In this document: one piece after another, positions 45,583-57,000 of the stretch | Layout: every line of letters begins with the position of its first letter | Position numbering within the stretch: the stretch's first letter is position 1 | Origin: Dicyema japonicum | Taxonomy: Eukaryota; Dicyemida; Rhombozoa; Dicyemidae | NCBI GenBank assembly: GCA_011109175.1 | Contig: RDEW01000009.1 | Span: 454,875 to 518,874, forward strand | DNA length: 64,000 nucleotides | Reading direction: 5' to 3' | Position numbers and translations under genes: made by a program | The notes under the pieces: model-generated | Told to the model about the DNA's origin: nothing | Seen by the model: only the letters and a program-made list of their open reading frames with translations | Database searches by the model: none

Positions 45583-48500
45583 ATGAATGCAAATGTTCAG
45601 GGAAGACTGTGCCACTTAATAGTCGCCTCCAGACAAGAGGATCTGTTTGACGAGAAGGACCTCATAAGTAAACTAAGTTTAAATCTTTTTTAATTATCCC
45701 AGGGAGTGATGACGTCGAGTCAAAGAGGATTGCTATGAAAACAATCATCCGTTGTTTGAGCAGCGGTTTTCAAACTCCCTCCATATTTTTGGAGGTTATA
45801 AACCACGTGTCTAAGAACAACGACCACTATCTGAAAAAACTATGGTTTTTGTTTTGGGAAATCATGCCAAAAATCGGAAGCGATGGTCAACCTGTGCCAG
45901 AAGTGATCCTTGCCTGTGATTCCTTCTTGAAAGACTTAACTCACCCTAACGAATTTCTCAGGGGATCTGTTCTCCGTTTTATGTCTAAAGTGCGGGAACC
46001 TGTGGTTCTTCAGGCAATATTCAACTATGTAATCGAGGGACTGAAACATCGTGAGCCCTATGTACGGAGAAACGCAGTCCTGGCCATTTTTTCTATTCAC
46101 AAGTTCCAATTTTAGTCATTTGTAGAAACTTTCCTAACATAATCGGAAATGTCCCCGAAATAATAACAAGTTACCTCGAGCGGGAGTCATCCTTGCCATG
46201 TAAGCGGAACGCATTCATCACCCTTCTCCACATTGACCAAGACCGAGCCTTAAACTATCTCATCCACAGAATTGACTCAGTCACTACATTTGGAGACACT
46301 CTTCAACTCACTGTGATCGAATTAATATTTAAGGTTTAAAATCGCTTATCTCCTAGGTCTGCAAACGTGATCCCTATCTACGGCCCAGGTTCATACGCTG
46401 TGTGTACAGTCTGCTTAACTCTGAGAGTCCAGCCGTCAGATTTGAGTCCGCAAACACTCTCATGCTGCTCACTACTCTCCCCTCGGCTGTGAAAGTGCGT
46501 CTATGTTGCTCTGATTGCAGGAAGTGGCAAAATGTTACATTGAGCTGGTTTCCGCGGAAAACGACATCAACGTGAGCCTTGTAGTTTTAAGAAAACTCAG
46601 CGAATTGGCCAAATCCGTGAACAAGTCCATTCTTGAGGTCCCCCATCTTTTTATTGCAGGACAGTGCAGTTGAAATGCTGCGAATGCTTTCGTGTGATGA
46701 TTTTTCTGTACGAAAAGAAGTCTTGGGACTCGTAATCCAGTTCATTTCACAACGTAATGCCTCCCAGGTGATTGACATTCTTATTTTAGCTTGTGACCTC
46801 GCTGAAAATCGAATTTATCAAGTTTTCCTCAGACGAGATGAACGAAAACTACAAAAAAGTCTTAATTTCAAGTCTCAAGGCCTGTTGTCTCAAATTCCCT
46901 CATGTTGTCGATTTGATTTTGCCCACAGTAGCTTTCAACCTCGTATTTGTAGTTTGTTGATCAACTTTGTATTTCATCAGAGTCTGTGTGTGATTCCATC
47001 ATGGACCTCGTTCGTTCATGCTTCACTGTGTATAGTGATCACTCCACTTTGCTGAATTTTCTATTTTCTTCTTTCCCCCATATTCGTTTCCCAAGGTATT
47101 GGGCGTGCAAATTTTAGTTGTCTCGTTTCTGTTGTGTGGTTGTGCTGTGAATTCGCAAGTTCCGTTGCCGAGATTCAAAGCACGTTTAATCACGTGTCTA
47201 AATTGTTTGCCGAGGTGCGTTTACCTGTTATTTTAGATCGTTTCAGCCTGTTCCCCCAATGAAAATGAAGAATGCGAGAAAGTGGCAGAAAATAAAGGTA
47301 TCCTGAATTGTAAGTGTCCAGAGGGGAGTCAATGTGGGAAGACCCGTTTATTGCTTATGGACGGAAGCTATGCAACTCAGACTTCCGCAGGGACCAAGCA
47401 CTCAGAAAATGGTGTTGTGTCGTATAAATTTAATTTAACGATAGTTTATCGATTCTGGGATTTGTTGACCGTGATTTGATGTTTCATGTGTCTTCTATTT
47501 GTGGGAGTTTGATAAAACTGTTAAAACACCTGGAGATTATGGAATGCGACTTGAGCTTTAAAAATGTTGTTTTTGCCTTATTCCAGTCTCTTTTCAGTCA
47601 GGCGATGCTCTTCGTGGTTTCCGTGCTGTGTTACCTCGATAAATGTGGAAAATTAGAGGTAATGTGTTAATTCGACCAAAGTCTGTCGATCAATCGGAAA
47701 TAGAACGAATTGAGTCATCAATATCGTTCCTTTTGGATTCTCCACTGACTGATGAGTCCTCTTTTTTAAAGCAGTTTCGCGATTCCTTTGACCTTGCCAT
47801 GACTACGTGGAAGGATAAAGATATTTATGTAGAAAAAGTACATGTAGTTTTGTTGGAGAAATTTATTAGGATTTGTCTGAAATTTGCAGTAATTTGATTG
47901 ACACTCAAATATCGTTCCGTTTCCTGACAAATTTATCGAACGATATTGAATCTGACGTTTGACTTTAGTTGATTCCAGGGACAACAAGATTATTTCTCGT
48001 CCAATGAACTGGTTTCCGTCAAAAAGGAGTCATCAAGTCTCAACCAGACAGGAAAAGTATTCCAGCTGACTGGAATGGCGGACGTGGTTTACGCCGAGGC
48101 AATGATTGAGGTTAACCACTGCACAATTTGGCTGGATGTTTCTGTTTATAATCAAACTCCTGATACATTGCAGAACTTTTCACTGGAACTGGCCGTTATT
48201 GGTTTCACGTGGATTCATTTGTAGGCGATATGACAGTACTCAACCGTCCTCAGTCCACCTCCCTCGCTGCCAAATCATGTCTGAACATTTCAACCTCTGT
48301 AAGATTGTCATCTTTGCAGAATGGAGTCATTTTTGGAAGTCTCGGTTGATCTTATTGTTAATTTGATAGTTTATGATACACGTGGAGCCCTGAACGATCG
48401 GTGCTATGTGATTCTAAATGATATCCGGATTGACCTGATTGACCACATTATTCCCTCATTATGCGGAGACGATGATTTTAGAAAGATGTGGGCTGAATTT

Positions 48501-48855
48501 GAATGGGAAAACAAAATACAGCTATCTACTAACACAAAGGACTTGAGGGAGATGCTGGAGTATATTTTGACGATTACTAAAATGAATTGTCTGACTCCAA
48601 AATCTGTATTTTGGTATATTTGAATTTAGATGCTTAATTTTGATTTGGGGTTTGTTTCTGCCAATTTATACGCTAAATCGATTTTTGGTGATTCAATTCT
48701 AGCAAATTTGAGCATAGAGGGTAATCAGTTCAACTCTGAAATCTCTGGGCATATTAGGATTCGTTCTATGACACAGGTTTTTGTTGATTTCACTCGTCTA
48801 GTCCATTGCCGTTAGTTTTGGTGAAAGGATTAATGAAAATATGAGAAAGCGGTGA
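45583..48855 (+). CDS. COPB1: Coatomer subunit beta (beta-COP), intact multi-exon gene
   Basis: About 18 exons are separated by introns of 21-40 nt. The N-terminal adaptin-like solenoid includes [51 protein letters not shown] and [20 protein letters not shown]. The C-terminal appendage includes [48 protein letters not shown] and [15 protein letters not shown]. The chain ends [21 protein letters not shown] before the TGA at 48853. Beta-COP is part of the COPI coat, binding ARF1 and coating Golgi-to-ER vesicles. No frame break is seen in 3.3 kb, so this is the best evidence that the assembly is accurate here. Confidence 0.9.
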
Positions 48856-49139
48856 TTTCCTTGTTAATTAATATATATTTTAATTTTTTTCATTAAAATT
48901 GAAGTTTTTGAGTTTGCATGTATTTCTAGTTTATATTGGTTTCCTCAGTACTGTGATTCCTGATGGTTTGATTCACACATTTTTGCTCGGGCATGGATCA
49001 TCGCTGGCTCCTCCAGTTAATCTCGATAGTCTTCGTGGAGGAAATCCCACGTCTATTAGTTGGAACCTATTACACCGAGAAGGAAGTTAATGATTAAAAA
49101 CTAATTGAATATCTCCAGTTCCCATATTCAAAGAAACAA
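48856..49139. other. No recognised gene; SINE-like head at 49.06 kb
   Basis: The frame 48899-49090 begins with a hydrophobic stretch but runs into repeat sequence ('ttacaccgagaaggaagtta'), so I do not call it a gene. About 49065-49139 resembles the SINE-like head. Confidence 0.4.
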
Positions 49140-49690
49140 AGAGTCTTTCAAAGCATTCTGAGTTCTCTCATAGCTGATTCCAAATATGTCGTGAATTTTA
49201 GAGGGAGATAATCTACATGAGGGGTGCCGCGTTTGTTTAAATTTCCTTGAGTAAATATTACCGACTCTTACAAAGAACTCTGTATTGAAGAGTAGAATTC
49301 TGATCATTCTTAAACTCATCCTGAAATTGTTCAAATACTCCATTAGTTAATGGAACCTTCAACCGAATAGACAGAAGGGGGATTCGAACCAAAACCTCAT
49401 GATTTTGGTCCGGCACTCGTAACACTGCGCCACCCGTGAAGATCTCACAGGTTCTTTATAAGTCTATCCCCAATGTTGGTGGCGTTGTTGTTTTCATGTG
49501 TTACACACTAAAAGTTGTGACCCCAGACTGCATCAGCTGTAAATTTCTCTTCTCGAAATCCGTTTTGGCTTTCTGATTTGCGGGTCCTTTGATTCATTCC
49601 ATCAAGAACTTTCCGTAGGAAATTTAGTAGTATAACGGGTCATAAGCTTTATTAATTTTTTGTATCGCAATCAATTGTTCTGTCCCCAAA
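49140..49690 (-). pseudogene. RTE-like non-LTR relic, with a tRNA-like insertion
   Basis: On the minus strand, LMEYLNNFRMSLRMIRILLF and FFVRVGNIYSRKFK match the segment after the RT catalytic Asp in the copy at 7.0-8.5 kb. The part at 49470-49640 matches 7880-8050 of that copy in base sequence ('aatgttggtggcgtt', 'ttctcgaaatccgttttggc'). Between them, about 49355-49470, lies extra tRNA-like DNA absent from the 7.9-kb copy. Confidence 0.7.
49372..49440 (-). repeat. tRNA-derived sequence (SINE-like or pseudo-tRNA) inside an RTE relic
   Basis: The minus strand reads GGGTGGCGCAGTG (A-box-like), then GCCGGACC, and GGTTTTGGTTCGAATCC (B-box-like), in the spacing of a tRNA gene. The T stem does not pair well and the anticodon loop has lost its usual U33, so it is not a working tRNA. 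It interrupts the RTE relic, which shows that it moved. Confidence 0.5.
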
Positions 49691-50049
49691 GGTAAAGTGA
49701 TGAAATAATACATTTATTTATCCCCGGTCCATTCATGTTGAGGAAACTGGTAATTAAAAGATCATTCGGGGGACTTAATTACTTTTGCTTCTGTCGATAC
49801 AAGGGAACGTATATACTGAGAAATTGACATTTCGCGCAGTAAAAGAACTTCACCGTTTAGACCTTTCAACCAAATTACCATTCACTAAACTAAATACTTA
49901 CATGATCATGGCACGTTCCAACAGAGACCTTAACTTGGTCCGATATTCCTTCCACGAAGTCACACAAGCACATATCGGCCGAATAACTAAATGTTTATAG
50001 TAGCAAGGGCACGCTCCTCGGTTTTTACGAATTAGGAATTAATTCAACA
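49691..50049. other. No recognised gene
   Basis: The frame 49785-50000 (plus) has no domain. This is AT-rich spacer between two retroelement fragments. Confidence 0.4.
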
Positions 50050-50335
50050 GGTATTGGAAACATTTCCAAGAGTCGATCATCCCGTAACTTTAAAAGCTTC
50101 GATCTTCAATGAATATGTCCAAGAGAAGAATGAGCACCAGGAAGCAAACGCATAGGAGATGCATGGTTCGATATACTGTCTGTAGACAGAGTTCAGGACT
50201 GAATGGTTTCCGACCCCCCATAATCTTGAAAGGCGTCTCAGAAGATTAGACTTTTTCTCACTTTCGTCGTGTTTAGAAAACCACATGTGCACGTCGAAAA
50301 TGATTCCTATAATTTTCTGGTGTTTCCTATATGAG
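50050..50335 (-). pseudogene. Non-LTR RT post-thumb fragment
   Basis: VHMWFSKHDESEKKSNLLRR is followed by LNSVYRQYIEPCISYAFASW, the block just after the RT in jockey/I-type elements, as also seen at 35.8 kb. There is no catalytic motif. It is one short frame with stops around it. Confidence 0.6.
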
Positions 50336-50459
50336 AATCGGTATCATCCACCTTTAGCTCTAGCGTCCGTCTGCTTAGCTTTCTTCATAAGAAAATAAAA
50401 GTGACTCATTTTTCAGAGCTAATTGATAAGTGGTTGTCCTCTAACCAAACATCGTTACG

Positions 50460-50715
50460 TCATCGGGCCTCTTGCCATCACCTCTGTCAAGCAAACGGGT
50501 TCCAGAAGACAGTAAAAACGGCGTCTTTAATATCCCTCATGACAGTCGAGTTTAACATGGTGTGATGAGGGAATCTCTCGGCGCTCCGTATGTACGAATA
50601 CAGACGTCCTTTTCTGTCAACAATCACACCTCTTTGGCATCGATGTTCCAAGCAGACGTCAAGACCTAGCCGAAGAGCAACTCCAACGCGAATTGTATTC
50701 CCATCCAAAAGAGTA
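50460..50715 (-). pseudogene. RLE-element Cys-His fragment
   Basis: NTIRVGVALRLGLDVCLEHR then CQRGVIVDRKG ... HHTMLN aligns with TGISLRLGLKVCVPHP and the Cys-His region of the 53-kb element. Its second cysteine-histidine pair is decayed. It is truncated on both sides and lies just upstream of eS24. Confidence 0.6.
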
Positions 50716-50889
50716 ACAACTGTTTACTTGTTAAAATTAAATGATTTATAATAATAATAATTGTCATGTTGACTTGATTTAACATTTTAACATTTAATAA
50801 CCCCGGTTTTATATATTAATTTTTATTTAAAAAATATAAATTTAATATTATTAAAATCATTTTAAATTCAATAAATTAAAACGTGTTGT

Positions 50890-51367
50890 ATGGGAGTCTT
50901 GGTTAGTCTTTTTGTAGTAAAATTATTTAGACTGATAAAGCAATAACCATCTCGACGCAGAGATCAATGAAGAACCCTCTTTTGGATAGGAGGCAAATGA
51001 TGTTTACTATCCGTCACCCAACAACTGGCACACCAACCCGTCTTCAGGTCGTCGAGTACCTCGCTAAAATGCACAAAGTAGTCAAGGAGAGAGTTATCTG
51101 CTACGGGCTGAGGACTCAGTTCGGTAACACAAAAACTACGGGATTTGCTTTAATTTATGATAAACCCCAGGATGCCCTAAAAATAGAACCAATCCACCGT
51201 CTAAATAGAGTTTTATAAGGCTTTGATTTTAGTTTGGACTTAAATGTAAAGAGAAGAGGATGGGTTGTAAAGACAGGAAGAAGAAGAAAAATCAAAAGAA
51301 GAAGCAATTTGGAACTCTTCGAATGCGACAGAAGGAGAAGAAGAGGAGGAAGGCCCGACTTGAGTAA
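50890..51367 (+). CDS. RPS24: Ribosomal protein eS24
   Basis: Three exons are joined by introns 50902-50930 (29 nt) and 51210-51232 (23 nt). A four-residue first exon (MGVL) is followed by the core. The core has NPLLDRRQMMFTIRHP, TRLQVVEYLAKMHKVVKERV, YGLRTQFGNTKTTGFALIYD and KIEPIHRLNR. The basic tail (RKKKKNQKKKQFGTLRMRQK) ends at TAA 51365-51367. The protein is a component of the small ribosomal subunit. Length and order match the family. The first exon is an inference from splice-site position and frame. It is intact. Confidence 0.85.
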
Positions 51368-51945
51368 TTCACAATTTTTGTTTTTTCGGATTTTTATTAT
51401 CTTTATATGTGGGTTGTCTGTTATTTTGCATCCACTTCCTCTGTGGAGGTCAAACAGGTCAGTCGTCGTATAGGTCGAGTACAGTAGGCAACAAATCTTT
51501 CCTATATTAATAGAATTCATAAAACGGTGAAAATCTCGGATGCTCATTAAGGGTACCACCATGTGAACTTTGGATGGCTCACTCCCTTTTTTGTGTTCTT
51601 GGGGTTACTAAATAATCTAGGAAATCACGTTTTTTTCTTACAGAAGCTCATGAGCTGTTCCTACAGCATCGTTTTCATGGTACAAGTTACTTGTTCATCG
51701 CTGTCAAAGTACAAAGCCGCCAATCGATTGAACCAGAATCTTAGATTTATCCGTCGTAATGTCAAAGGATCCTTTAGTCGATGAAAAAATTTGTCTTAAA
51801 AGTTCTATTTCTTTCAAAACTACACAGATTTTTAGTTGGAAGGTTAGGCAGGTGACATTGTTGATGTCTGACCGCAGATGGAACTAGTAATTTCCGGCAT
51901 AATAACTCTAAATTTGTCAAACACAGTAAATAATATCGACAAATA
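51368..51945. other. Spacer with one hydrophobic open frame
   Basis: The frame 51563-51784 (73 codons, plus) starts MNFGWLTPFFVFLGLLNNLG and could encode a short membrane protein. Alternative splicing through it changes the frame and I cannot decide. I do not recognise a family. Confidence 0.3.
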
Positions 51946-52390
51946 TCATTTTGTAAGTGTTTTAAGGTATCCAATCGTTTCATTCCGTCCATATATTGTT
52001 GCTACTACCAGAGGTGTTTGGCCATATTTGTCAGATACAGCAAAATTAGCTCCGTGTTTTCTGAAGAGTATCAGAATTCTGACGGATCCGACAGATGCAG
52101 CATAATGAACAGCTGTCCACCCGATTGAGCTTCTAACTTCAATGTCAGCATTATGTCTTAGTAAAATGTCCACAATTTCAGGTCTATCTGAATATCCGTT
52201 AATCTCTCACAAAACCATATAACGAAGCCCAGTGCAGGATCGTCATGTCGGAGCATTCGTCGTCTTGAAAGTCAACATTATGGGAATCCTGGTCCAATAG
52301 TCTTATTAGTTTGCTTTTATCTCCCAATATACATGCAGAGAAGAGGTCGGTTCTGTATTGGAGAAGGAATTCTAAAGCTAGTCTACTCAT
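51946..52390 (-). CDS. Short ankyrin-repeat protein
   Basis: Two exons are joined by a 28-nt intron (52188-52215). After an N-terminal helix (SRLALEFLLQYRTDLFSACI) come about three ankyrin units. These carry TILHWASLYDRPEIVDILLRH (joined by the intron), GWTAVHYAASVGSVRILILF and YGQTPLVVATIYGRNETIGY. The product is about 137 residues and ends TLTK. Ankyrin stacks bind partner proteins; no enzymatic domain is attached, and I cannot name the partner. The frame is intact. A neighbouring downstream exon is possible, but none is seen. Confidence 0.75.
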
Positions 52391-53198
52391 ATACTTGAAT
52401 ATTTAGTCATTTACGGTCATTGCTGCTTGAATATTTAAAATAATATCATGCATGATTTGCTTAACCTGTCATTGTGGCCAGGAGAGCTTACGGTTATTAT
52501 AATTTCTTAATTGGTCAGAAGGGAGATCTGGTAACGTGGTCCTAGTACAATTATGATGACTTGGTATGCACTAAATGGAGATTAAGGGATTGAAGTAAAA
52601 AAATGTCAGATAGAAATATCCCTTGTCCGCCCAAAATATTAGACCAAGAATCACCATTGTGTTAAGAGAAAGATTAGTCCATTAAACGGTCCACAATAGC
52701 TCCTTCATCTTCGTGTTTTCCCATCGGGACCACACCGTGTTAAGTCTAACGAAGTCATAATATTTAAGGTGCTACACGTCCTAGTACTGGAAGTCATAAC
52801 ATTTAAGGTTAGGTTGTATAGCCACCACCATATAGCTTCCGGTTAAGATTTTATAGTTAATTTTACTACGAATGATAGACGTCTGATGCAGATTTTCATC
52901 AGTTTTTGGTTTTCTTTGTACTTGTATTGCAGAATATTCTATCCATATTTTTTTTCATTTCAAATCCCAGAATCCATTTCCCCTGATATAATAGAATAAT
53001 ACGAAAATACTTCAGTATTTCCAAATTCCTTAGGATTATAGAAGCTACCAGTTTTACAGTCACCATTTCCCTTGTCTCATAATATACATCAAAGCACACT
53101 AAATCATAATTAGGGCAAAACATTTTTTAACCTTAAAATTAAAAAATTCAACTTTATTCTCAATTTAAACTTTTTTTTAAATATTTAAACAATAGAAG
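52391..53198. other. No gene seen
   Basis: AT-rich spacer. A minus-strand frame (52899-53123) has no recognisable domain. The direct text 'aagtcataatatttaaggt' recurs as 'aagtcataacatttaaggtt' at 52755-52812, a small local repeat. Confidence 0.4.
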
Positions 53199-54581
53199 TC
53201 AGGTAGCTGCCGCCCTCACTGCGTGGCTGTTCCCTCTCAAAATTGCGAGCGAAATTCGCTCAAATAGCCAGCGGCGTTCACGGAGATCTCCAGTGCATGA
53301 GGTGATCCGGTTTCCAAGACGTCCGAAAAACTCGAGTGTAGAGGGGGAGTAGGATCCGGAAGTCTCCATAGCAAGGGGAACAAATTTGACATCATCGGGA
53401 AGGTCGACGTATTTAATGAGTTTGGCCTTTTCCGCCTTTACGGATGCTGAACAGGCCCTTGTAGCACTCTCGTGAAGATTTTTCTGGGCGAACGTGTCTG
53501 TACATGTCACATCCCAAACCAGTGGTTTCCCGGCCTCAAATGGAAATATGGTCATCCCTTCTGGTCGTTTCCCGTCACTTCTGCATAACCCGACCGGTTC
53601 AAGAATGGCCGAGTATCCAGCAGCATCCATAGCTCGTCTGACAATTTCATTCAGAGCCTTGTGCCTTGGGGATCTGCCAGCGCTCCTCCTGCAGGCGAGA
53701 GGGTGCAGGCCATAGCAGTCTATCAGGATGCCACATCGGCACGGGTGAGGTACACATACTTTTAGTCCCAGCCGCAGAGAGATACCAGTTCTAACGCATT
53801 CATCATCCAGAAAAGTGCCCAAAGCTCCATTGGGGATGGCGTTTAGCCAAGCTCCGCTCTCAGGGGAAGCCCCCGAAAGCAAACAAGCGCGTCGGTGCTG
53901 ATTGGCAGATTCTAGGAGTCCAAATGATTTCCAGCATAATAAGTTGTCCAGGTTTCGCTGGCGATCTTGGGAAGGAGGCAGGGGGAGGTTGGTGGCATTC
54001 CAGGCTTCTCGTGCGTGGATTATCTCTTGGTCAGTTGAGAATTCGGGTGGGGAGTGTAGAATCCTCCTGACCAAAGGTTCGCAGGCCGTGAGTGATGATA
54101 AATGAGCGGGAAGTGAGACGTCCAAAGTTCGACGGATTCCAAGACCCCCGAATCTAACTGGGAGTGTAGCCTGCATCCATGTATCATCGTCGAATCGGAC
54201 ATTAAATATTTGCTCCGTCGAGCTGAGGAGAGACAAATCAAAATTCTCGAGCAGCTCCAGTTGAGAATAATATGGAGCTGTCCTTAGTAGATAGGAGATT
54301 CTCTGGATGTTGAGACTTCTTTTCAATAGGAATAGTGCTGTGTGCAAGTCCAGCAGCTGTAATCTTTCCAGCGAATCGCATAGGAGTCGTTTTTTGTCAA
54401 GGAGGACATGCTTCATCGCATTACTAGTGATCGGGGATCCAAGAAAAATCAATTCATTTTCAGGGGTCGAAATCCCACCGGGAAACAAGGAGTAAAATTT
54501 TTGAACAATTGAAGAGAAGTCATCGTCAGCAAGACCACAGTTTGTTATTTCACATTTCGTTATATTCAACTGAAGACCCAC
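53199..54581 (-). pseudogene. Thumb, Cys-His motif and RLE of the RLE element
   Basis: A single 460-codon frame. The thumb has MGLQLNITKCEITNCGLADD and LRTAPYYSQLELLENFD. The linker has LESANQHRRACLLSGASPES. The Cys-His motif (CRCG, HPLACRR, RSPRH) and the endonuclease (PEG ... D ... K) follow. The endonuclease would nick the target so that element RNA can be primed from the cut. The PD position reads PE in this copy, while PD is kept at 31.5-32.2 kb. Confidence 0.75.
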
Positions 54582-55468
54582 CTCGGACAGCGCGGGGTGA
54601 GTACTTCTAAGTCCTGGAAGACCGTTTCCGGGGGACCTCCTAAGACAGCGTCATCGAGGTACCAGATGTTGAGTGGGCATCTAGAGAGCTTCGTGATCCT
54701 CTCAATGCCGAGGGAGAACAGCAGTGGTCCGAGGGGGTCGCCCTGTTGAACACCTGAGGACGATGGAACTATGAAATCCCCGTGCAATAGTGATGAAGGT
54801 TTTCCGTATGAATAATTGACCAGTTCAAATATGTACGGACATCTTTCCTTGCAGGCCTCCAGAATGCAGTCTCTTCTTAAGCTGTTAAAAGCGTTCTTGA
54901 TGTCCAGTTTTACCATAATGTGCCTTTTAAAGTCTTGAATGCTGCTGTTCCTGAATCTTCTGACGGAGTGAACGGCTGCCTCACATCCAAGACGAACTCC
55001 GACTCCAACTTGACTGGGAAGTAAGGATTTTGACAAGATTGACGTAGAAAATCTGGAAGCAATCTTGGCTGCTAGTCTTCTGAAAGTGAATCCGACCGCG
55101 ATCGGGCGGATTCCACCTCCCTTCTTGTCGACGGCAATCAGACTAGCCGAAAACAAGATATGACGTATCAAATCAGGCAAATGTCCAGATAATATCCTGT
55201 TCATAAGAGAAGTGAGTGAGTATGAAAGACGACTTGCTTGGTCTCCAATAGTCGGTGAAATAAGGTCTTTAAGATGGCCGGGCCTTAAGCCATCGAGACC
55301 TCCACAGCTACTTGGTGCAAAGTTCCATAACGCCGTGATGACATCCTCAGGCGACGTGGTCAAAGGGGTCACTTCTGATGGGGGCGAGCAATGGCGTAGG
55401 TCATTCGGAGAGGGTGGATGTTTCCCCAATAGTCTTGTAAGTATCAATGGTTGGATTGCGTGGTCCAT
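54566..55468 (-). pseudogene. Reverse transcriptase part of the RLE element
   Basis: Residues here cover RT motifs 0 to 5. The catalytic Asp of motif A lies in KLDIKNAFNSL and the Asp pair of motif C in WYLDDAVLGG. They are preceded by AVDKKGGGIRPIAV and followed by a frameshift near 54585, after which the thumb continues in 54581-53199. Confidence 0.75.
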
Positions 55469-56284
55469 CTGAGAGTGAGAGGGCCTTCAATGCGGATCGG
55501 GTTCCTCCTTCAAGCAACTTCGATCGTACGGTCTTCTTAGGCGAAGAATCTCCGTTTCCCGAGTTGAACTCCGAGTCTCAGTTGAACGGATGCAGAAGGA
55601 CGTGAGGTCCGTAAAGTGAGTTCCATCCATAAATGCGCGGATGTTGTTCTTCATCTCAATCGAGAGAGACTCTTCCCATTGCGATCTCTGAGGAGCCAAG
55701 AGCGAAAGGAGCAAAATTAAACAAACGTATCCAGTCGTTTATAGAGTCGGAGCGGAGTGCATCGTCGATTGCTTTGGTTAAGGCTTCGGCAGCTAGGGGG
55801 CGGGCTGCTTTAGGGATCTTCACCGGGATACTCCTCGATGACCGGCGTTCATTGATAATTTTGAGCAGCGAATCTGGATCCAAATGGGAAAGGTCTTCCC
55901 CGGAGGTACATGCACTCGCGTGACCATTAGGAAACCCCGAACCAATTCCAAAGCACGAGCGGCAGTTCCATACCCCAAGAGCACGGATAGAGGCCTGAGA
56001 GAGCTTCAAACACCCGAGGTGAAAGAAGACTCCACAGGCAGAACAAGAAATTCCAAACTTTCTCAAATTGCTCATGTTGCAGGCAGAGCAATTAGACAAT
56101 GACTTTTCGAGTAACATTCCACTGAATCAACAATAGACGAAAATCAAGAATAGGGGAATAATCTCAATAGGCGAAAAGTCAAAAATAAGAAAATTATCAC
56201 AATAGGCGAAAAACAACAACACAACACACAACGACAACACGTTTTTTTTTTTTTAAACTTGAAAAAATATAGATACGAAACAAT

Positions 56285-56830
56285 AAATGACAAATGTTGT
56301 TTTTAAAGACTATTTATTGAAAATAACATTACGTAATTTTCAAGATTTCGTGTACAAAAGTTTTTGTTTGTCCTCAAAAAAACTCTTGAATTGCGAAAAA
56401 CATCTTTCGACAAATTCCGTGGATGGCTGACTATATATAAGGAACGAATAATCTTCAGGAGATTTTTTACATTCCATATTAATAATTTTAGTTAAGTCGC
56501 TTTCCAAAATTCTCTTCTCCAAATATCGTTTGACTCCTGTTTCATCTTTCCCAAAATATATTGCACTAAGCGTCGAATATGCGTGAATGAGACCAAATTA
56601 GTAATTTTAAGCAGTTTGATTGATCCCATCAAAACCGCGACATATCGTTTGTTTCGGATTTGAGTTTCATCGGTTATCGCAAAAATTTTTTGTTCTCTAG
56701 AAAATAAAATTTGATGAAATACTTGAATATGCCCTGAAGGAAGCTATGTATTTATTTGTAATATATTTGGCACAGTTCCTTGCGTTCGATGCAAAGAAAG
56801 GGAAATTGGTTGTATTTGAAAAGATGTAAA
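56285..56830 (-). mobile_element. hAT-like internal-deletion derivative
   Basis: On the minus strand it starts with the same sequence as about 19605-19815 of the 19-kb relic, including the DETQIRNKRYVAVL codons. It then jumps within 'ggtctcattca|cgcatattcg' to the part matching about 20390-20515. It ends with VLESDLTKIINME-type text plus CFSQFKSFFEDKQKL. About 580 bp are missing relative to the longer copy, joined at a one-base microhomology. It cannot encode a working transposase. Confidence 0.65.
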
Positions 56831-56859
56831 CTACATGCTGTTTAATTTTTATTTAATAG

Positions 56860-57000
56860 GATTGCTGACCAGAAAGAAAAGGGATCAACGAGAAGGGTTA
56901 TGGCTAAGACAAAAGATCGGAATAGCCATACTCCGAGGGAACTCGTTCGCAATCCACGCAGCAGGCTTCCTCAACTGACATTTGTTTAATTGTTAAAAAA
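56860..57000 (+). pseudogene. RLE-element solo 3' end, left arm of a palindrome
   Basis: It begins 'ctgaccagaaagaaaaggga', runs through 'ggaactcgttcgcaatccac' and ends 'catttgtttaattgttaaaa'. From 56936 on it pairs almost perfectly with 57066-57131 on the other strand. Confidence 0.8.

Larger units (their letters stand above)
53199..56120 (-). mobile_element. RLE-type non-LTR retrotransposon, fullest copy
   Basis: Minus-strand frames in order: 56117-55656, 55714-55487, 55468-54566 and 54581-53199, so three frameshifts break one polyprotein. The N-terminus is a PHD-like finger (C4HC3: CSAC ... CSACGVFFHLGC ... WNCRSC). The reverse transcriptase has GIRPIAVGFTFRRLAAK, VKLDIKNAFNS, GVQQGDPLGPLLFSLGIE and NIWYLDDAV. 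The Cys-His motif is CRCG ... GLHPLAC ... GRSPRH, and the restriction-like endonuclease is KRPEGMTIFP ... LVWDVTCTDTF ... KAEKAKLIKY. The C-terminal block is PLAMETSGSYSPS and ISLAILRGNS, then the stop. An R2-like RT-RLE order with a PHD-type finger instead of C2H2/Myb domains is notable. Confidence 0.8.

Noticed and set aside
48899-49090. Signal-peptide-like frame after COPB1
   Set aside because: It runs into SINE-like sequence and lacks cysteine or domain features.
51563-51784. 73-codon hydrophobic frame downstream of eS24
   Set aside because: It could be a membrane microprotein, but candidate splice sites alter the frame and no family is recognised. Left as an unassigned spacer.
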